Below are positions 23,413-35,333 of a DNA stretch of 64,000 bases, piece by piece. The notes below the pieces were generated by a model, which ran no database searches, had not been told where the DNA came from, and saw nothing but the letters and a program-made list of their open reading frames with translations. Origin of the DNA: Cylicocyclus nassatus (Eukaryota > Nematoda > Chromadorea > Rhabditida > Strongylidae); assembly GCA_958299035.1 (NCBI GenBank), contig CATQJL010000001.1:80249594-80313593 (forward strand), in the 5' to 3' direction. Positions within the stretch are counted from its first letter, which is position 1. Each line of letters starts with the position of its first letter. The translations under genes were made by a program, and so were the position numbers.

Positions 23413-23418
23413 TTTATT
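23413..23418 (-). promoter_or_regulatory. Poly(A) signal AATAAA
   Basis: TTTATT on the plus strand reads AATAAA on the minus strand, about 60 nt past the stop codon of the secreted-protein gene. A second AATAAA lies near 23379. Confidence 0.6.
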
Positions 23419-23478
23419 GGCGTCGATAACATGGTTGCATGAGCTACCCGAGCTTTGGATTGGGGGGGGGGGGGGAGT

Positions 23479-23912
23479 TTATTTGGTCTTAGCACTCTTC
23501 GCCTTGTCCTCTTCAGCTTTAATTTCAGTCGGCAACGTTTCCCAGATTGCGTCCTTTCGTGCTTTATCAAGAACATCCCAGTACACCTTTTGCCCGTCAA
23601 TTATTGAGTAAGGGAAGAATCCATTGTAATAATCATCACTTAACGGTTCGTTTGGGTTAGGGTCGTCTTCTAGATCTTCATAATCGCCGCCTTTGCTGTC
23701 ACTGTTTTCCGAATCACCACCATTGTCACCACTAACGCCTGGAATTGGATCTCCTTCTTCTCTTGCTTCTGCTGTGACCACCGCATTGTAAATCAGCACC
23801 TGAAGCTAATAATTCTTCAATTTGTATGTGCTGTGATATTGATGTTTCAAGACCTAAAGTTTTCATAATTCCTCACCTGAGCGCATATAAACAAAACGAT
23901 GTAGTTGAACAT
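23479..23912 (-). CDS. Small secreted acidic protein, two exons
   Basis: Exon 1 is 23912-23877, starting ATG and encoding MFNYIVLFICAQ. The intron, 23876-23800 (77 nt), starts GTGAGG and ends TTCAG. Exon 2, 23799-23479, continues in phase 0 with VLIYNAVVTAEAREEGD. The joined product is 118 residues. Residues 1 to about 22 form a signal peptide with a hydrophobic core and a likely cut after VVTA. Then comes an acidic low-complexity stretch (Asp/Glu/Gly/Ser/Asn, about residues 28-65), a more ordered aromatic part (YYNGFFPYSIIDGQKVYW), and a lysine-rich tail ending SAKTK. I recognise no family. A TATA box lies just upstream and AATAAA downstream, so the whole unit is self-consistent. It is probably exported; its function is unknown. 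Confidence 0.7.
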
Positions 23913-23936
23913 GCTTAACTCGCTCTAGCTTCTTCG

Positions 23937-23945
23937 CCTTTTATA
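23937..23945 (-). promoter_or_regulatory. TATA box of the secreted-protein gene
   Basis: The minus strand reads TATAAAAGG here, 25 nt upstream of the ATG at 23912. The usual TATA-to-start distance would put transcription initiation very near the ATG, so the 5' leader must be very short. Confidence 0.55.
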
Positions 23946-24739
23946 GAACTCTTCCCAACAATAATGTGAGCCTTGTTCTCGCACTAAATTAATATTCTTT
24001 GTTAGTAACGCAGCTGTTTACGCACTACTAGTAGTCCTGATACCTACCACAATGTACTGAATGCATTTCTGGATTTATTGCCCCCGCATTTGCGCTTCGT
24101 AGCGGAGTGTGTTAATGTGAAAGAATACCCATTCCGGAGCTATTTTTGTTAAGGACTACAGTTCCAAAAATGTACCGCTCCTAAAGGCAATAACACTGAG
24201 CAATTCACTTGCATCTTTAAACACAGAGCACCACTTGCAAAGTTTATGAGCTTCTTCACTCCTGATCAGCGTATTCTGTTACACGTCGTGCATTACTGTG
24301 AAGCTTACCTATCATTTTCTAGTCTTACTAGATCTCTAGTCAAATGCAACTCATCGTCAGTGAGAAATTTTTTTTATTTGTCCTTCTTAGAATTCCTGCA
24401 TGACCTGTGTCTCTGTATTTTTTGGCCATTTTACAACCCACAAAGTTTTTGCCGCATTCCAAACGTGAAGACAAACATGAAGGGAGACAAGGGATAGATA
24501 AAACCTTCGGATATATCAGCGCCCATATAGGTAGAATGTCCACCCGTCCAAGCAACCACTTGCTTCAAAGCTGGTATGGGAATCATATTCGTCACTCTTT
24601 ACATTCAAAAAAGCATTGAGAAGCTACTTTTTGGAGTTTTCAGATTGGATTGCATTTCCAAGTTTCTGCTCACCGTGTTATCTAGCAACTACTAATGAGG
24701 AAGTCTAGCATCTGTCCAACCAGATTTAGCTGTCGTTTA
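23946..24739. other. Unassigned stretch
   Basis: A short minus-strand frame begins MAKKYRDTGHAGILRRTNKK near 24425, but no splice support or neighbour confirms it. Confidence 0.35.
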
Positions 24740-24991
24740 GTTATAGCCAGAGTCAAGCGTGGGGTGTGGCATGCCACACCTGGGGGGTTCGAAACTTCGA
24801 AAAATTGAAAATTCGAGACTCGAATAATCAAAAAACGGAGTTTTCGTATAGATTTTATTCGAATGTTTTATTCGAATGTTTATTCGAATTCGTATTCGAT
24901 GAACTCCGTAGTCAGAGCTGAGTATCAAGCTCACTTCGTCCGCGTTTTTTTTTGCAAAACTCGGTAATGCATCTTTTGCAACCGTTATGAC

Positions 24992-26362
24992 CAGGGTCAA
25001 GCGTGGGGTGTGGCATGCCTAGGTAGTCGTTTTGAGGAATCAGGGAGGGGGGGGGGGTCCTTATCAAGGCGTCCGCTGTTCGCATAACCTGATATTCGTT
25101 AACAATGTTAAATAGGCTCGTCATGCAAAATACTAGCACACTGATGTTTGACACATTATTGTACACGTAAAGAGCATCGTTTTGTAATTAGTAGCAAGTA
25201 GAATAACCCCTGCGGTCCAAGTTCCAGCGAATTCTGAGGTTTCCAAGTACAGGAACCTAAGTGAGATGGTCGTTTTCAAGCATGCTACTTTGTTTCAAAG
25301 GTAAGTTAACTACTTCTTTTTGCGCTTAATACAAAGAACTACTATTTCTTCGCTCACACTAAAAATCCTATTTCAAATGACCTCCAAATTAAAGAATTAA
25401 GAGCAAGCCAAAATCTCGTATGTTTTATTTTTCGTTTTCAATATCTCAGGCTAAAGGAGACCACTGTAAGGCACATCAGGCTCAAATCACTGTAATGTAG
25501 ATTACGAGGCTTAGATTATCGAATATACACATTCTTGTCGCCCTTCCTTGCAATTCACGTAGTAGGCAGACTTAGCATGTTACCGTGTCCCAATATTTTC
25601 GCAGTATTTCACCAGTATTTTACATTGCATAGGTAAGGAAGAACGATTATGTCTTGCTTTTGAAGAAACGTTTTCATACGATATTCCTGCTATGTAAAGA
25701 AAAATAAGCAGTAACAACGATATGAAAAACGCAGCTATTTGATCTGTTTTAAGATAAGTTAATCGGGTGTGGCACCACCCCTAAAAAGCTCTGGCTGCCA
25801 CAGCTTTCTAGGGGTGGTGCCGGACTCCATTAACTATACCAAAAAAATTTTTTTTAGCGAACGCTATCAATACGAACCGATAGCCTAAACCTCGTAGATT
25901 TCATAGGAGTGATTTAAGTCTGATTCGTCCTCTTAGCTCTGGGTAATATTTGGTGAAAGCACAGCCATTAAAAGCGAAAGATAGGAAAAACAAGATCTTG
26001 ATTGGCTTCTAATTCCAAAGTTAGAAGGTCTCTTGAAGCAATATTTCTGAGTTGGCCAAAGAAGGAGTACTGCTTTGTTTTGAGTGCAAAAACAGCTAAC
26101 TATTCCACCTTTGAAACAAAGTTAATCATGCTGGAAAATGGCGATTTCACTTAGGTGACTCAGTATCTTGAAACTTCATAATTCGCTCAAACATTGTCTA
26201 CAGGGGCTAATCGATATGCTAATCATGGATATGATGCCCGTTTTGACAGGTCCTTCAAGTAATGCTTTCCCAGGTATATAGTCTAGGGTGTCTTATTTAG
26301 AAAGCAATAAGAGGGGAGGGGGTCGTAACCAGCGATCGTGTGCCAGACTATACTTAGGTCTG
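24992..26362. mobile_element. Decayed foldback hAT-type element
   Basis: It begins CAGGGTCAAGCGTGGGGTGT. Its right end is degraded to a reversed CAGACCTAAG. The two halves are inverted copies: for example the stretch near 25260-25400 (CTACTTTGTTTCAAAGGTAA) pairs with 26060-26150. The right half matches the element at 26795-28293, including ATATTTGGTGAAAGCACAGC. No matching 8-bp flanks remain. Confidence 0.55.
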
Positions 26363-26794
26363 AATCGAATAGAAATTCGATCATTTGAATAAAACATTCG
26401 AGTATATTCGTATTCGAAATTCGATATTCGGAGTTCTCCCATTTTCAAATAATATTCGAAAGCTCGAATAAGCAAAAAACGGGGTTTCGAATAGATTTTA
26501 TTCGAATGTTTTATTCAAATGTTTACTCGAAATCGTATTCGAATGAAATCCGTAATCAGAGCTGAATATCAAGCTCACTTCGTCCGGCAACTGCCTTTAT
26601 TCGCTACCTTAGAGATTTTTTGCGAATTGGTGCATTTTGAGTAAAAGACATCGCAGTTGTAGTGGAGGATTAGACGGTTTAGATCGCCGTACGCGACTTG
26701 CCAGTTACGAGATGTCTTCAAATATAACGCCAGTTTACCACAAATGTTTGGCGTATACAACTTACTAAAAAGATAAATGCCCTGCATTCTGTAC

Positions 26795-28293
26795 GAGGGT
26801 CAAGCAAGGGGTGTGACACACGATCACTGGTTACGACCCCCCCCCCCCCGCTGTCTTAATACCCCCCCCCCCCCTGAATTATACACCTAAGATAGCATTA
26901 CCTGAAGGCCCCGTCAAGCATAATGGCAACATATCCATAATGAGCATGTCAATTAACCCCCGTAGACAAAGTTTGAACGAATATTGAAGATTCAAGATAC
27001 TAGGCTACCTAAGTGAAATGCTCATTTTCCAACATGATTAACTTTGTTTCGAAGGTGAATTAGCTATCCGTTTTTGCACTTAAGACAAAGCACTACTCCA
27101 TCTTTGTTCATCACAGAAATCTTGCTTCAAAAGACCTCCAAACTGTGGAATTGAAAGCCAACCAAAATCTCATTTCTCCCATTTTTCGCTTTTAATGGCT
27201 GTGCTTTCACCAAATACAGGGTGTCCCAAAAGTAAGTACACACTTTTCAATCGTCAATATCTCTCTTTCCAATGGGTTCTTTTTCGCCGGTCAGGTACCA
27301 TTCTGTAGAGGAAGCTTTAACTTAACTTTGCAGTATTGACCGAATTACCAATCGCTCTTCGTTACTGTAGGGTTACGGTGAGAACTTCCAGCATCTGGAA
27401 CCATTCTGAAACATGCCCTCTGACAAATTTTTGTCCAAAAATCTGAAAATTAGCGTATTAGGGTTTTCGTGTACGCTGATTCCACTACACAACTTCTTAC
27501 AAGCGTTTTCAGCTTTTTTGACGGTGTAGTCACATTTCTGACAAATACTGGGAATTCGGATATTACGGTTTACCTCGGATAACTTCAGAGAGAAGCATCA
27601 CAGCAGAGTGAAAATTCCATATTCGAAATCAGCAACTTCCATTACCATAGCATAAAAGTTTCTAGCTTTTTTAGTTTTGTTCCGAGGCAGAATATGGCTT
27701 ACAATGGCCCAAATTCCTTGTCGAAGTTCCTACAATAAGTCTACAGTAATAAAGAGAGATCGGTGACTCGACCGATATATCAAATCTAAGTTGAAGCCTC
27801 TTTACAGAATGGTGTTTGATCGGCAAAAAAAGACCCATTGGGAAGAGAGATATTGACGAATGAAAAGTGTGTACCTACTTTTGGGACACCCTGTATTTGG
27901 TGAAAGCACAGCCATTAAAAGCGAAAAATGGGAAAATGAGATTTTGGTTGGCTTTTAATTCCACAGTTTGAAGGTCTTTTGAAGCGGGATTTCTGAGATG
28001 AACATGGAGTAGTGCTTTGTCTTGAGTGCAAAAGCGGATAGCTAATTCACCTTTGAAACAAAGTTAATCATGTTGGAAAATGACCATTTCACTTAGGTAG
28101 CCTAGTATTTTGAAATCTTCAATATTCGCTCAAACTTTGTCTACGGGGGTTGATTGACATGCTAATTATGGATATGATGCAAATATCATGTTATCACTAT
28201 TATCAGATCACCCATACGACCCTCCTCCCCTTTTGATCCTCAATACGACCCCCGCCCCCAGGTGTAGCGTGTCACACCCCACACTTGACCCTG
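26795..28293. mobile_element. hAT-type foldback element with perfect 8-bp duplication
   Basis: The ends are GAGGGTCAAGCAAGGGGTGT and, reversed, CAGGGTCAAGTGTGGGGTGT. They are flanked by TTCTGTAC at 26787-26794 and 28294-28301, a perfect match. The halves form a long inverted repeat centred on GGTGAAAGCACAGCC and its complement, with a mariner element at the exact centre. Two C runs (26838 on and 26862 on) lie near the left end. It has no transposase. Confidence 0.85.
27217..27893. mobile_element. Mariner-type foldback element at the centre of a hAT palindrome
   Basis: The terminal repeats CAGGGTGTCCCAAAAGTAAG are followed by at least 25 more matching bases (through AATCGTCAATATCTC, with a small difference), and TA flanks lie at 27215-27216 and 27894-27895. 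Length is 677 bp. Removing it leaves CACCAAATATTTGGTG, the perfect centre of the surrounding palindrome. It shares internal text (ACTGTAGG-TTACGGT) with the element at 49276. Confidence 0.85.
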
Positions 28294-28897
28294 TTCTGTA
28301 CTTCTAGCATAAATTTTGGACAAAATTTATAGCCACTGCTTTCTTAGATCGTCCAATAATGGGTAAATATGACTTCTTGCTGACTAGTTGCCAACCGACC
28401 AACTTCAATAATTTTTGGAGAATTTTGAGCTGCGGGGCTGGGATTTGGTACAAGGGGGTAAGTGAGGTTGCTGATTAAGAATAAAAAATTTACTTTATCG
28501 ATTTTGTCGATTTTTGGAAAATTTCGAGCTACGAGGTTGCGAGTTGGTACAGGGGGTAAATGAGGATGCTGATTAAAACCGAAGTTTATTTTATCGATTT
28601 CAGCGATTTTTGGAAAATTTTGAGCTAGGAGTTGGTATAGGGGATAAAGGGGTGCTGATTATGAATGGATAATCTTTAGCCAGATATGTCGGCAAGTTTG
28701 AGATATGGTTGCTCTAATTATTCGGTAAATCATTCGAATATTTATTCGAAATTCGACTTCCAATGCTCGAATATATTCGGTATTCATTCATTCGATATTT
28801 TTGATTTTCCGAATTTATTCGATGTTCATTCATTCGATAAATAATTTTCGAGTTACCCAAGTATATGCCAAACCTCTTGCTTGACCCTGGTTTTAGC

Positions 28898-31398
28898 CAA
28901 AAATTCTAAAGTACAAAGTAGCAAATATGACTTGCTCAGGAAAACATTTGCAAGGGCTTTTATTAACAAACAGCGGAAACAGTCGTATAATCGAGAAATG
29001 GGGAAATATGGAGACAATTGAGATATGGGAAACTTCGTGCTGCTGTTACCCAGCCGCGCAGCTGGAAGGTTAGTCTTATCAGGCACACAAACCGCTATGT
29101 AACGTTTGCAAAATTATAAATTCAAATATCATGGCGGAAAAACACTTACTCAAATACGAGGTTGCAATCCCTACGTCTTTCGTCGTCTTACAATTAGATG
29201 CTACCTACGTTTTTGCCAAATTTACTCTCATTTTTCCATTCACACATGTGTATCTTTTGCTCAACATTTTGTTTCTGGTCGTGAGTATTTTGCTAAGCTC
29301 TATGTAATTTTGCGGCTTCCTTGGCGTCGAAGAACTACGAAAGCTGCCCTACCGGAATACGAAGTTGTTGATTAGTTCTTACAAGAGAATAGTCAGAAGT
29401 CGAAAGTGTCAAATTAAGCAAGCTTTTGACATTAACAGCTTAAAACGCTGGCTTCAAATTGTCATTCTTATCTGCTAAACATTTCCATGGACAAAGCTAT
29501 AAGCCGTTTAAGTCAACTATCTCGCCAAGAAAGTGTGGGCGTTAATGCTAATTTACGTACCGCCAAACAGCCAAACATGCCGTACAGCCATGTTTGGCTT
29601 AATACTGGGGCCAAACATGCAGCTAGGTTACTTTATGTAGCCCATTAGATCGGAAACTCCGAGTGACCCCTGTTGGAACTGCAAAAGAGCGGGGCTCGAC
29701 ACAGCTGGCACCACGTCAAGCTGGATATCGTTTTTAGGGCGGAAAGCAAAGGGGATATCGTTTTTCCGGGCGGAGAAGAGCCGCAAGAATGCCTCCTGCA
29801 TGCTACCGGTATTCTGTCCATCAAAAAACAAAGGCGTTGTTTTCAGCCAAAACACAATAGTATGACACCAAATTTGGTGTGTGCGACCCGAACTATGGCC
29901 CAAAAACTTATGAAAACTTATGTGAATGAAAGCTGTGCCTAACTTTTTTCTGAATTAGCTGGCACCGTGCCAGCTGGAAGCTGAGCTGGCACCGAACTTT
30001 GCTCACATAAGTTTTCATACTTTCCTAAATAAAATGTATCCACACTGCAAAAGTTTACGTACAGAAAAAATACAATTTCATAATGGTATCTTTTTAGCGT
30101 TTTGTAGCCATCTGAAAACTACTCGGTCTGGTCCGCAGTCGAAAAGTTGGCTTTTCTGCTTCTCAGGATGTGATTCAACAACTCAAAAAACTCGGAAAGC
30201 TGTGAAAAGTTGTTCCATGAAGTCGGCATGCATGAAAACCCTACTACATACTCTTACATAATTCAAAAATGACGGGTCTTCAAAGAGATCAAAGGGGACT
30301 TCGTACGAAAATTTCAAGATCAAACGAGACTTCGTTTTGAAATTTCCCTGATGCCAGCACGTGCCGAGCCCTGAAAAAGAGTATTGTTGGTACTCGCGTT
30401 TCAGCTTGGCTACCGATTTTGCAAACAGTCTTTAAGTCCTTCATTCTTCAAAGTGTGAAGAATGATGAACCCGGAGACTTGCCTCGCGACTGCTCTGCCT
30501 GATGGGTTGTGCGCAATGCAGCCTACCTTCGCTCTCTCCCGTCTTTGCGGAAGGAGACACGTGTTTGACTTGCGTCGCTGTGTTTTCTCCAGAGTAATTC
30601 CTCGAAAAGCCTCGAATCTAAAGGCGAGAGTTTGTTATCGTAGTCAGTCGAGTTTTGGAATCTCCTGAAAGCTACTGAATGACGAAGGCGCAGAAGCAGT
30701 ATTAGTTGAGCGGTCGCTACGGTGCGCGCGTTTCCCGACCGTTGTGAATCTTGCGCCTCATGCTTGGTCACTTAACATTTGGGAGATTCTAGCATAATGC
30801 AAGAAAAATCGAAATGCTTTCTATGTAGTGTTGTATGTATTTTGTTGAAAATAAGAAATCAAAACGAAAGCTTGAGAATGTACGATACGGTCAAGAGGCG
30901 GGCTTTTTTTTTAAATTTTATATCAAAAAACTTTTTCTTTGCATTTCACAGACCGTTGATATAATGATAATATAGTTAATCATACTGGCAAGCAAACTCA
31001 AAAGGTCTGCTGCATTTTTTTGATTTACCACTCTTGCATCCTCTTGCATTTAAGGTTGAAATAATGAGTTAGGCTAAGTGGCCACATTTCGTGCGTTTTT
31101 GGCTGTGTTTTTTCGTACTAATTCGATAGGTGGATGACAATGTCTGCATTTAATTCATTTTTGATCTTATCTTATCAATATTCGTGCTCCCTTTCTTACA
31201 TTAAAACTTAGCCGTCTGGGCGAAAATTCTGATTTTGACAGCATGTGTCATTACAGATGGTGAAAGAAGTTGAGCTTCTTACCACTTTTCGTAAAGAAAT
31301 TTTTTTGACTTTTCTGAGAAGTAGGAAAGGAGCAGATTGAAAGTGTCTAGAAAAAGTTGTAGTCTTTCATGAACGCTACAATGCCCCTAAAAATGACT
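28898..31398. other. Unassigned stretch with two small hairpins
   Basis: Hairpins lie at 29569-29599 (AGCCAAACATG against CATGTTTGGCT) and 29957-29975 (AGCTGGCAC-C-GTGCCAGCT). A plus frame ends PEYEVVD at 29375 and others lie near 29673 and 30034, but none has splice or family support. Confidence 0.35.
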
Positions 31399-31402
31399 TT
31401 AA

Positions 31403-31851
31403 AAACAGTATCCGGGCAAAAATTCGATCTTGAGATTTTTTGCTTACCCGGGCCTATTCGCTACGCTGAATCCGAAAATGCATATTGGAGAGCGCGAAAA
31501 CGGCGAAAAACGGCTCTAAAACGGGAGGGAAATCAGCAGGTGGGCGGGGTTCTCCCACTGTGAACTTACGCTCCCAGCTTCCAGAGCGATCTTCTTGGTT
31601 CGGATTTCAAGTAATGCATTCGCACCTGGCCAGTGGAGATCTCAGGGCGCTAGACGAATTGGGAAGATGGCTCCAGAAGCTGGGACTGCGATATACAGTG
31701 GGAGGACGCCGCCCACTTCCGATTTCCCTCCTGCGTTAAAGCCCTTTTTTGCCGTTTTCGCGTTTCCAATGTACATTTTCGGATTCAGCATAGTGAATAG
31801 GCCCGGGTAAGTTCAAAATCTCAAAATCGACTTTTTGCCCGGACACTGCCT
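31403..31851. mobile_element. TTAA-type MITE (AGGCAGTGTCC family)
   Basis: The left end is AAACAGTATCCGGGCAAAAA, and the right end, reversed, is AGGCAGTGTCCGGGCAAAAA. The flanks are TTAA (31399-31402) and TCAA (31852-31855, one base decayed). The arms continue inward as imperfect inverted repeats (for example TCGCTACGCTGAATCCGAAA against its complement near 31780). Its ends and subterminal sequence match 18894-19306. Length is 449 bp, with no transposase. Confidence 0.7.
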
Positions 31852-31855
31852 TCAA

Positions 31856-34676
31856 AAAACTACCAAAAAATTCATAGTTGATAAAAAAAATGGTTTTATC
31901 TTCTAGCTTACCAGCAAACTACGGAAATATATCTATCAACAAACCGATTCAGCACTCGAAAAGTAGGACACTCTTCTCCAAATGCTGACCTCATAGCTAG
32001 ACAACTCAAAGGTTGGTAACACGTTTCAGCACAATTAGAAAATGATTTTTCTCCGGTTTGCCGTAGAGGCATTGATTACGTTGCATGTGCAATACCGACT
32101 CATAATTCGTAAAAAAAAAGTCATGTAACTCTACCGGACTTTGCTACCTGCGTTGCATCGCTATACCTTGGTCCAACGGATGAATTCTGTATCTAAGGAC
32201 ACCGACTCAGCTGGAGTTGCATCTTCTAATAAGCAAAAGTGTTTGACTGGATACGGCAGGTGCTTAGTAGTAGGTTAAATTCGAATATCTCCAAACTTAT
32301 GCTTACGGTGAATTGCGCAGTATGCTTGTTCATCACAAACTTAGTTCTTTACCACAAGCAAGGATTAAAGAGATAAGAGCATTTACAGTATCCGAAGGAG
32401 CACTTCTACAATGCTCGCCAAAATTATAAGTCCACTCAGAAAATGCCGTGACTCATTTGGCTGCGAATAAATTGATCCAAAATTTGGTACAGCTATGTGT
32501 ATACCAGCCCACTCGCAAACTCTCACCGACCTTGCTTTCTCGTTTTTCAAGAAGAAACTAAAACATTTAGAAACCAACCTCGAAGGCTGGTCAACTTATA
32601 GGTCCACCTGGAGTTACTATTTACTAACGCACTACCTAGTTCTAGAAATTTTCTGGGTGGATATGTTCAAAAGTGCAAACAGTTGCTTTAGTCAAGCTCA
32701 CACCTTCTTGACAGAAATTTCGCTTCCAAAACCTGCGTTTGAGTAGAAAATTTTTAAACTTTCTCAGCCAATTTAGAAACGACGGGATTTCATCAAGTAA
32801 TCTGGTACTTGATTACACGCAACATTTGATTACATGGCGAACCACATGGAGTGTGATCGCTGTTTGTGAATTTCTGCAACTAGATAAGTGGAAGATACCA
32901 CGTATTTGCGCGTGGAATTCAGTTTCTGGGCAATCCGAAACGCTTGGATTTGAACATCTTGGTGATGCAAATTGTTGGAGATTTGAAAATTTGTTGTGTT
33001 GGTTCAGATATATATTTTGTAAACAAAATTTTATACCCAAACTCAGTTCGTTTTTTGGAGCATGACTTTTCGGGAATTTTGTCAGAAGGTTTTGATTGTT
33101 TTTCTTCCTTGAATCCATTTCGTCACCGAAAGTGATTTCCGAGCAAATATAGTTGACCACCCGATTCTTCTTGATTTGTTCCATTGTACCACATATTTCC
33201 ACATAGACACATTTGTAGCATTTCTATAAAAGTTGAAAACGACCGAACTTATTTTTCTAGCCAACCTACTAGTGTAAGAAGAGATTAATCAAGTTAATAA
33301 TGAAACTCAAGAAGAAAAAAGCTTCTTATTTCTCACCTCTTTTTCAACAACGGTTTGTGAATATCCATGAGTATATAATGAAGATTTTTGTTGTATAAGA
33401 AATGCTCCTTCTTTTTGAGCCTACAATCATAGCGCGAAATGAGTTGGGAGAATCAGGTAGGACCGCGGTGAGGTTAATTTAGCAATTTCTTCAACAGCGA
33501 AAACTCAGAGTTTTCTCATACTTCTCACGTCATGAAGTACCTAAAATATAAATGGGGTTCCAGCAACTTAAATAAGCTGGGAAACTGCAGGATTTTCCAC
33601 TCAGATTCAAGTTTTGAAAGGAAATCGCAGTCTTCAAGCCAAAAAGCAGGTTGTTGCTCATTTGAAAATACGCCAGCTCGACTAAGGCAACCCATTTGGC
33701 ACTCCAGAATATGCATCTGCCTAAGATTTTGGAAGCAAATGTTTTAATGAGTAGAAATACTTTAATGAGTAGAAATACATGTGGACCCATGATTTTGAAA
33801 AACCTTTGAGCGTCTCCACAATTCTTGACTTTTCTTAAATAATCACACTGAAGCAAGAGCGGCTTTGAAAACTGATAATGAGCTGGTATATTAGGTCGTT
33901 TCATGAATTCGTAGAGTTTTTATTTAGTAGCCATTTGACAAAGCGGTTGGTTCACGACAAAGTACCAGTACCATTCGAAAGAGCTGACCTTGCCTTACAA
34001 GAACTGTTGTTCGCTTTAAAGCGAACCTAAGTCCCTTTTTATGGCTTCTCAGGTTTTTTTGAGAGGCAAAAATTAACGATTCGGCAACGCACTTTCCGAT
34101 TTGGTCCGTACTTCGCAAATGTTATCCTCTTAACTCATGCGAAAGGTAGCAGCAAGTAAGATTGGTATACTGACAGTTTTTCAGCATGTCAGTATGTAAA
34201 AAACCGTATAAACAAGGTCTCAGTAGTTGCTGTCTTGTCTGCTACTGCATGAATTTGCATGCTGTTTGGCAACAGAATGTGTCGGTCCTCCTGGGCCTTG
34301 AGGAATAGATGGATTCTTAAGTAGTCTAGTTATATGAGTGCAAGCTCTGGCTAACATTAACGGTCAACGCTAGATTTTTTGGAATAGGGATCCTCTAGAT
34401 TGTACCAGCCGCAGATTACCTACACACATGGTGGAAGTGCGCTTTATCTTTTTCCATAGTGTCTTCTCAGATAAGTAAACTACTTTTATATGCGACATAG
34501 TCCCGAAAACAGTTGTATTTTATCACTTGCAACAATTTCAAGTAAAGAACTCCCATTTATGATTTTCGTATATGGGTCGAAAGTTGCATGTGTCTATGAT
34601 TGGTCAGCACTGTATACATAGAATGTTGGCGTAGCAGGCCGGCGTAGCAGGATCCTCCGAACGCGCGCCGCTTCTT
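31856..34676. other. Mostly unassigned stretch
   Basis: A repeat related to 46466-46650 occupies about 32090-32240 (AATACCGACTCATAATTCGT, then AAGGACACCGACTC). A direct duplication TTTAATGAGTAGAAATAC lies near 33742-33778. A 129-codon minus frame at 32813-33202 has ordinary composition but no splice, family or promoter support, so I leave it out as a gene. Confidence 0.35.
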
Positions 34677-35333
34677 CTCCGAGCCATAGGTGCGATAGGG
34701 GGAGCCGGGCTATCCCCAGGTGAAGGGGGTCTCGGCTGTTCCCGACCTTCCAGGGTAAAGGGGGTATGTGAGTCTAGGGGGGGGGAGGAAGAGAGAAAAG
34801 GTAAAAAAGCGTGTATAAAGAGCTCTAATTTGTACCTTATTTAGGCACAAATTGAACAAACTTTTTAAAAATCTTAAAAGAAATTAAAAAATTTCAAAAA
34901 AATTGACTTTATGAAGATCTGTGCTCCTGTTTCATTGCATCAACAAAAAACGAAAGCAATAAGGTTTATCCCAAAAAATGTACAAGTTAGGAACAACTTC
35001 AATTCCTGCACATCATCATCAACAATATCACTACCGCTAACGTCAGAGACAACAAGTTTGCTGCCTGAAAAATTTTCTTCTTCCTCCAAAAGGTCATCGG
35101 AGTAGAATTAGAATTGCGTGAAAAAGCGTTCTAAGTCGAAAATGGATTTGAAACGTTCTTCTTCTCTAAGCGCTTTTGTGATTTTTTTTTTCGCCTTCTG
35201 CACCAGGAAAGTCAGCAGGTAGGTGACCATTCTCTTCATACCATATTTTAGGATATTTCAAGAAGTCATACGGTGACATCCTGTCTGGACCACTTATAGC
35301 AATCCTTTGAACGAATTTTTGGATAACAATAGT

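Larger units (their letters stand above)
24748..28889. mobile_element. Composite of nested hAT-type elements (CAGGGTCAAGC family)
   Basis: The outer ends are CAGAGTCAAGCGTGGGGTGT at 24748 and, reversed, CAGGGTCAAGCAAGAGGTTT at 28889. They are flanked by GTTATAGC (24740-24747) and GTTTTAGC (28890-28897), 7/8 matching. Inside are further copies of the same end: one starting at 24992, a decayed partner near 26362, and a complete element at 26795-28293. The segment 24800-24945 is repeated at 26455-26590, rich in ATTCGAA. The simplest reading is a hAT element that gathered insertions and duplications of its own family. An alternative is that the outer flank match is coincidental. Confidence 0.6.

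Noticed and set aside
24784..28856. Heat-shock elements in the ATTCGAA-rich tracts
   Set aside because: The spacing of GAA and TTC does not match the nGAAnnTTCn pattern. The tracts are repeated parts of transposons.
31369..31810. Overlapping ORFs
   Set aside because: They lie inside the TTAA-type MITE and are fold-back shadows.
32813..33202. 129-codon minus ORF
   Set aside because: Composition is ordinary, but frames of this length are expected by chance in 64 kb of six-frame sequence. No promoter, splice or family evidence.
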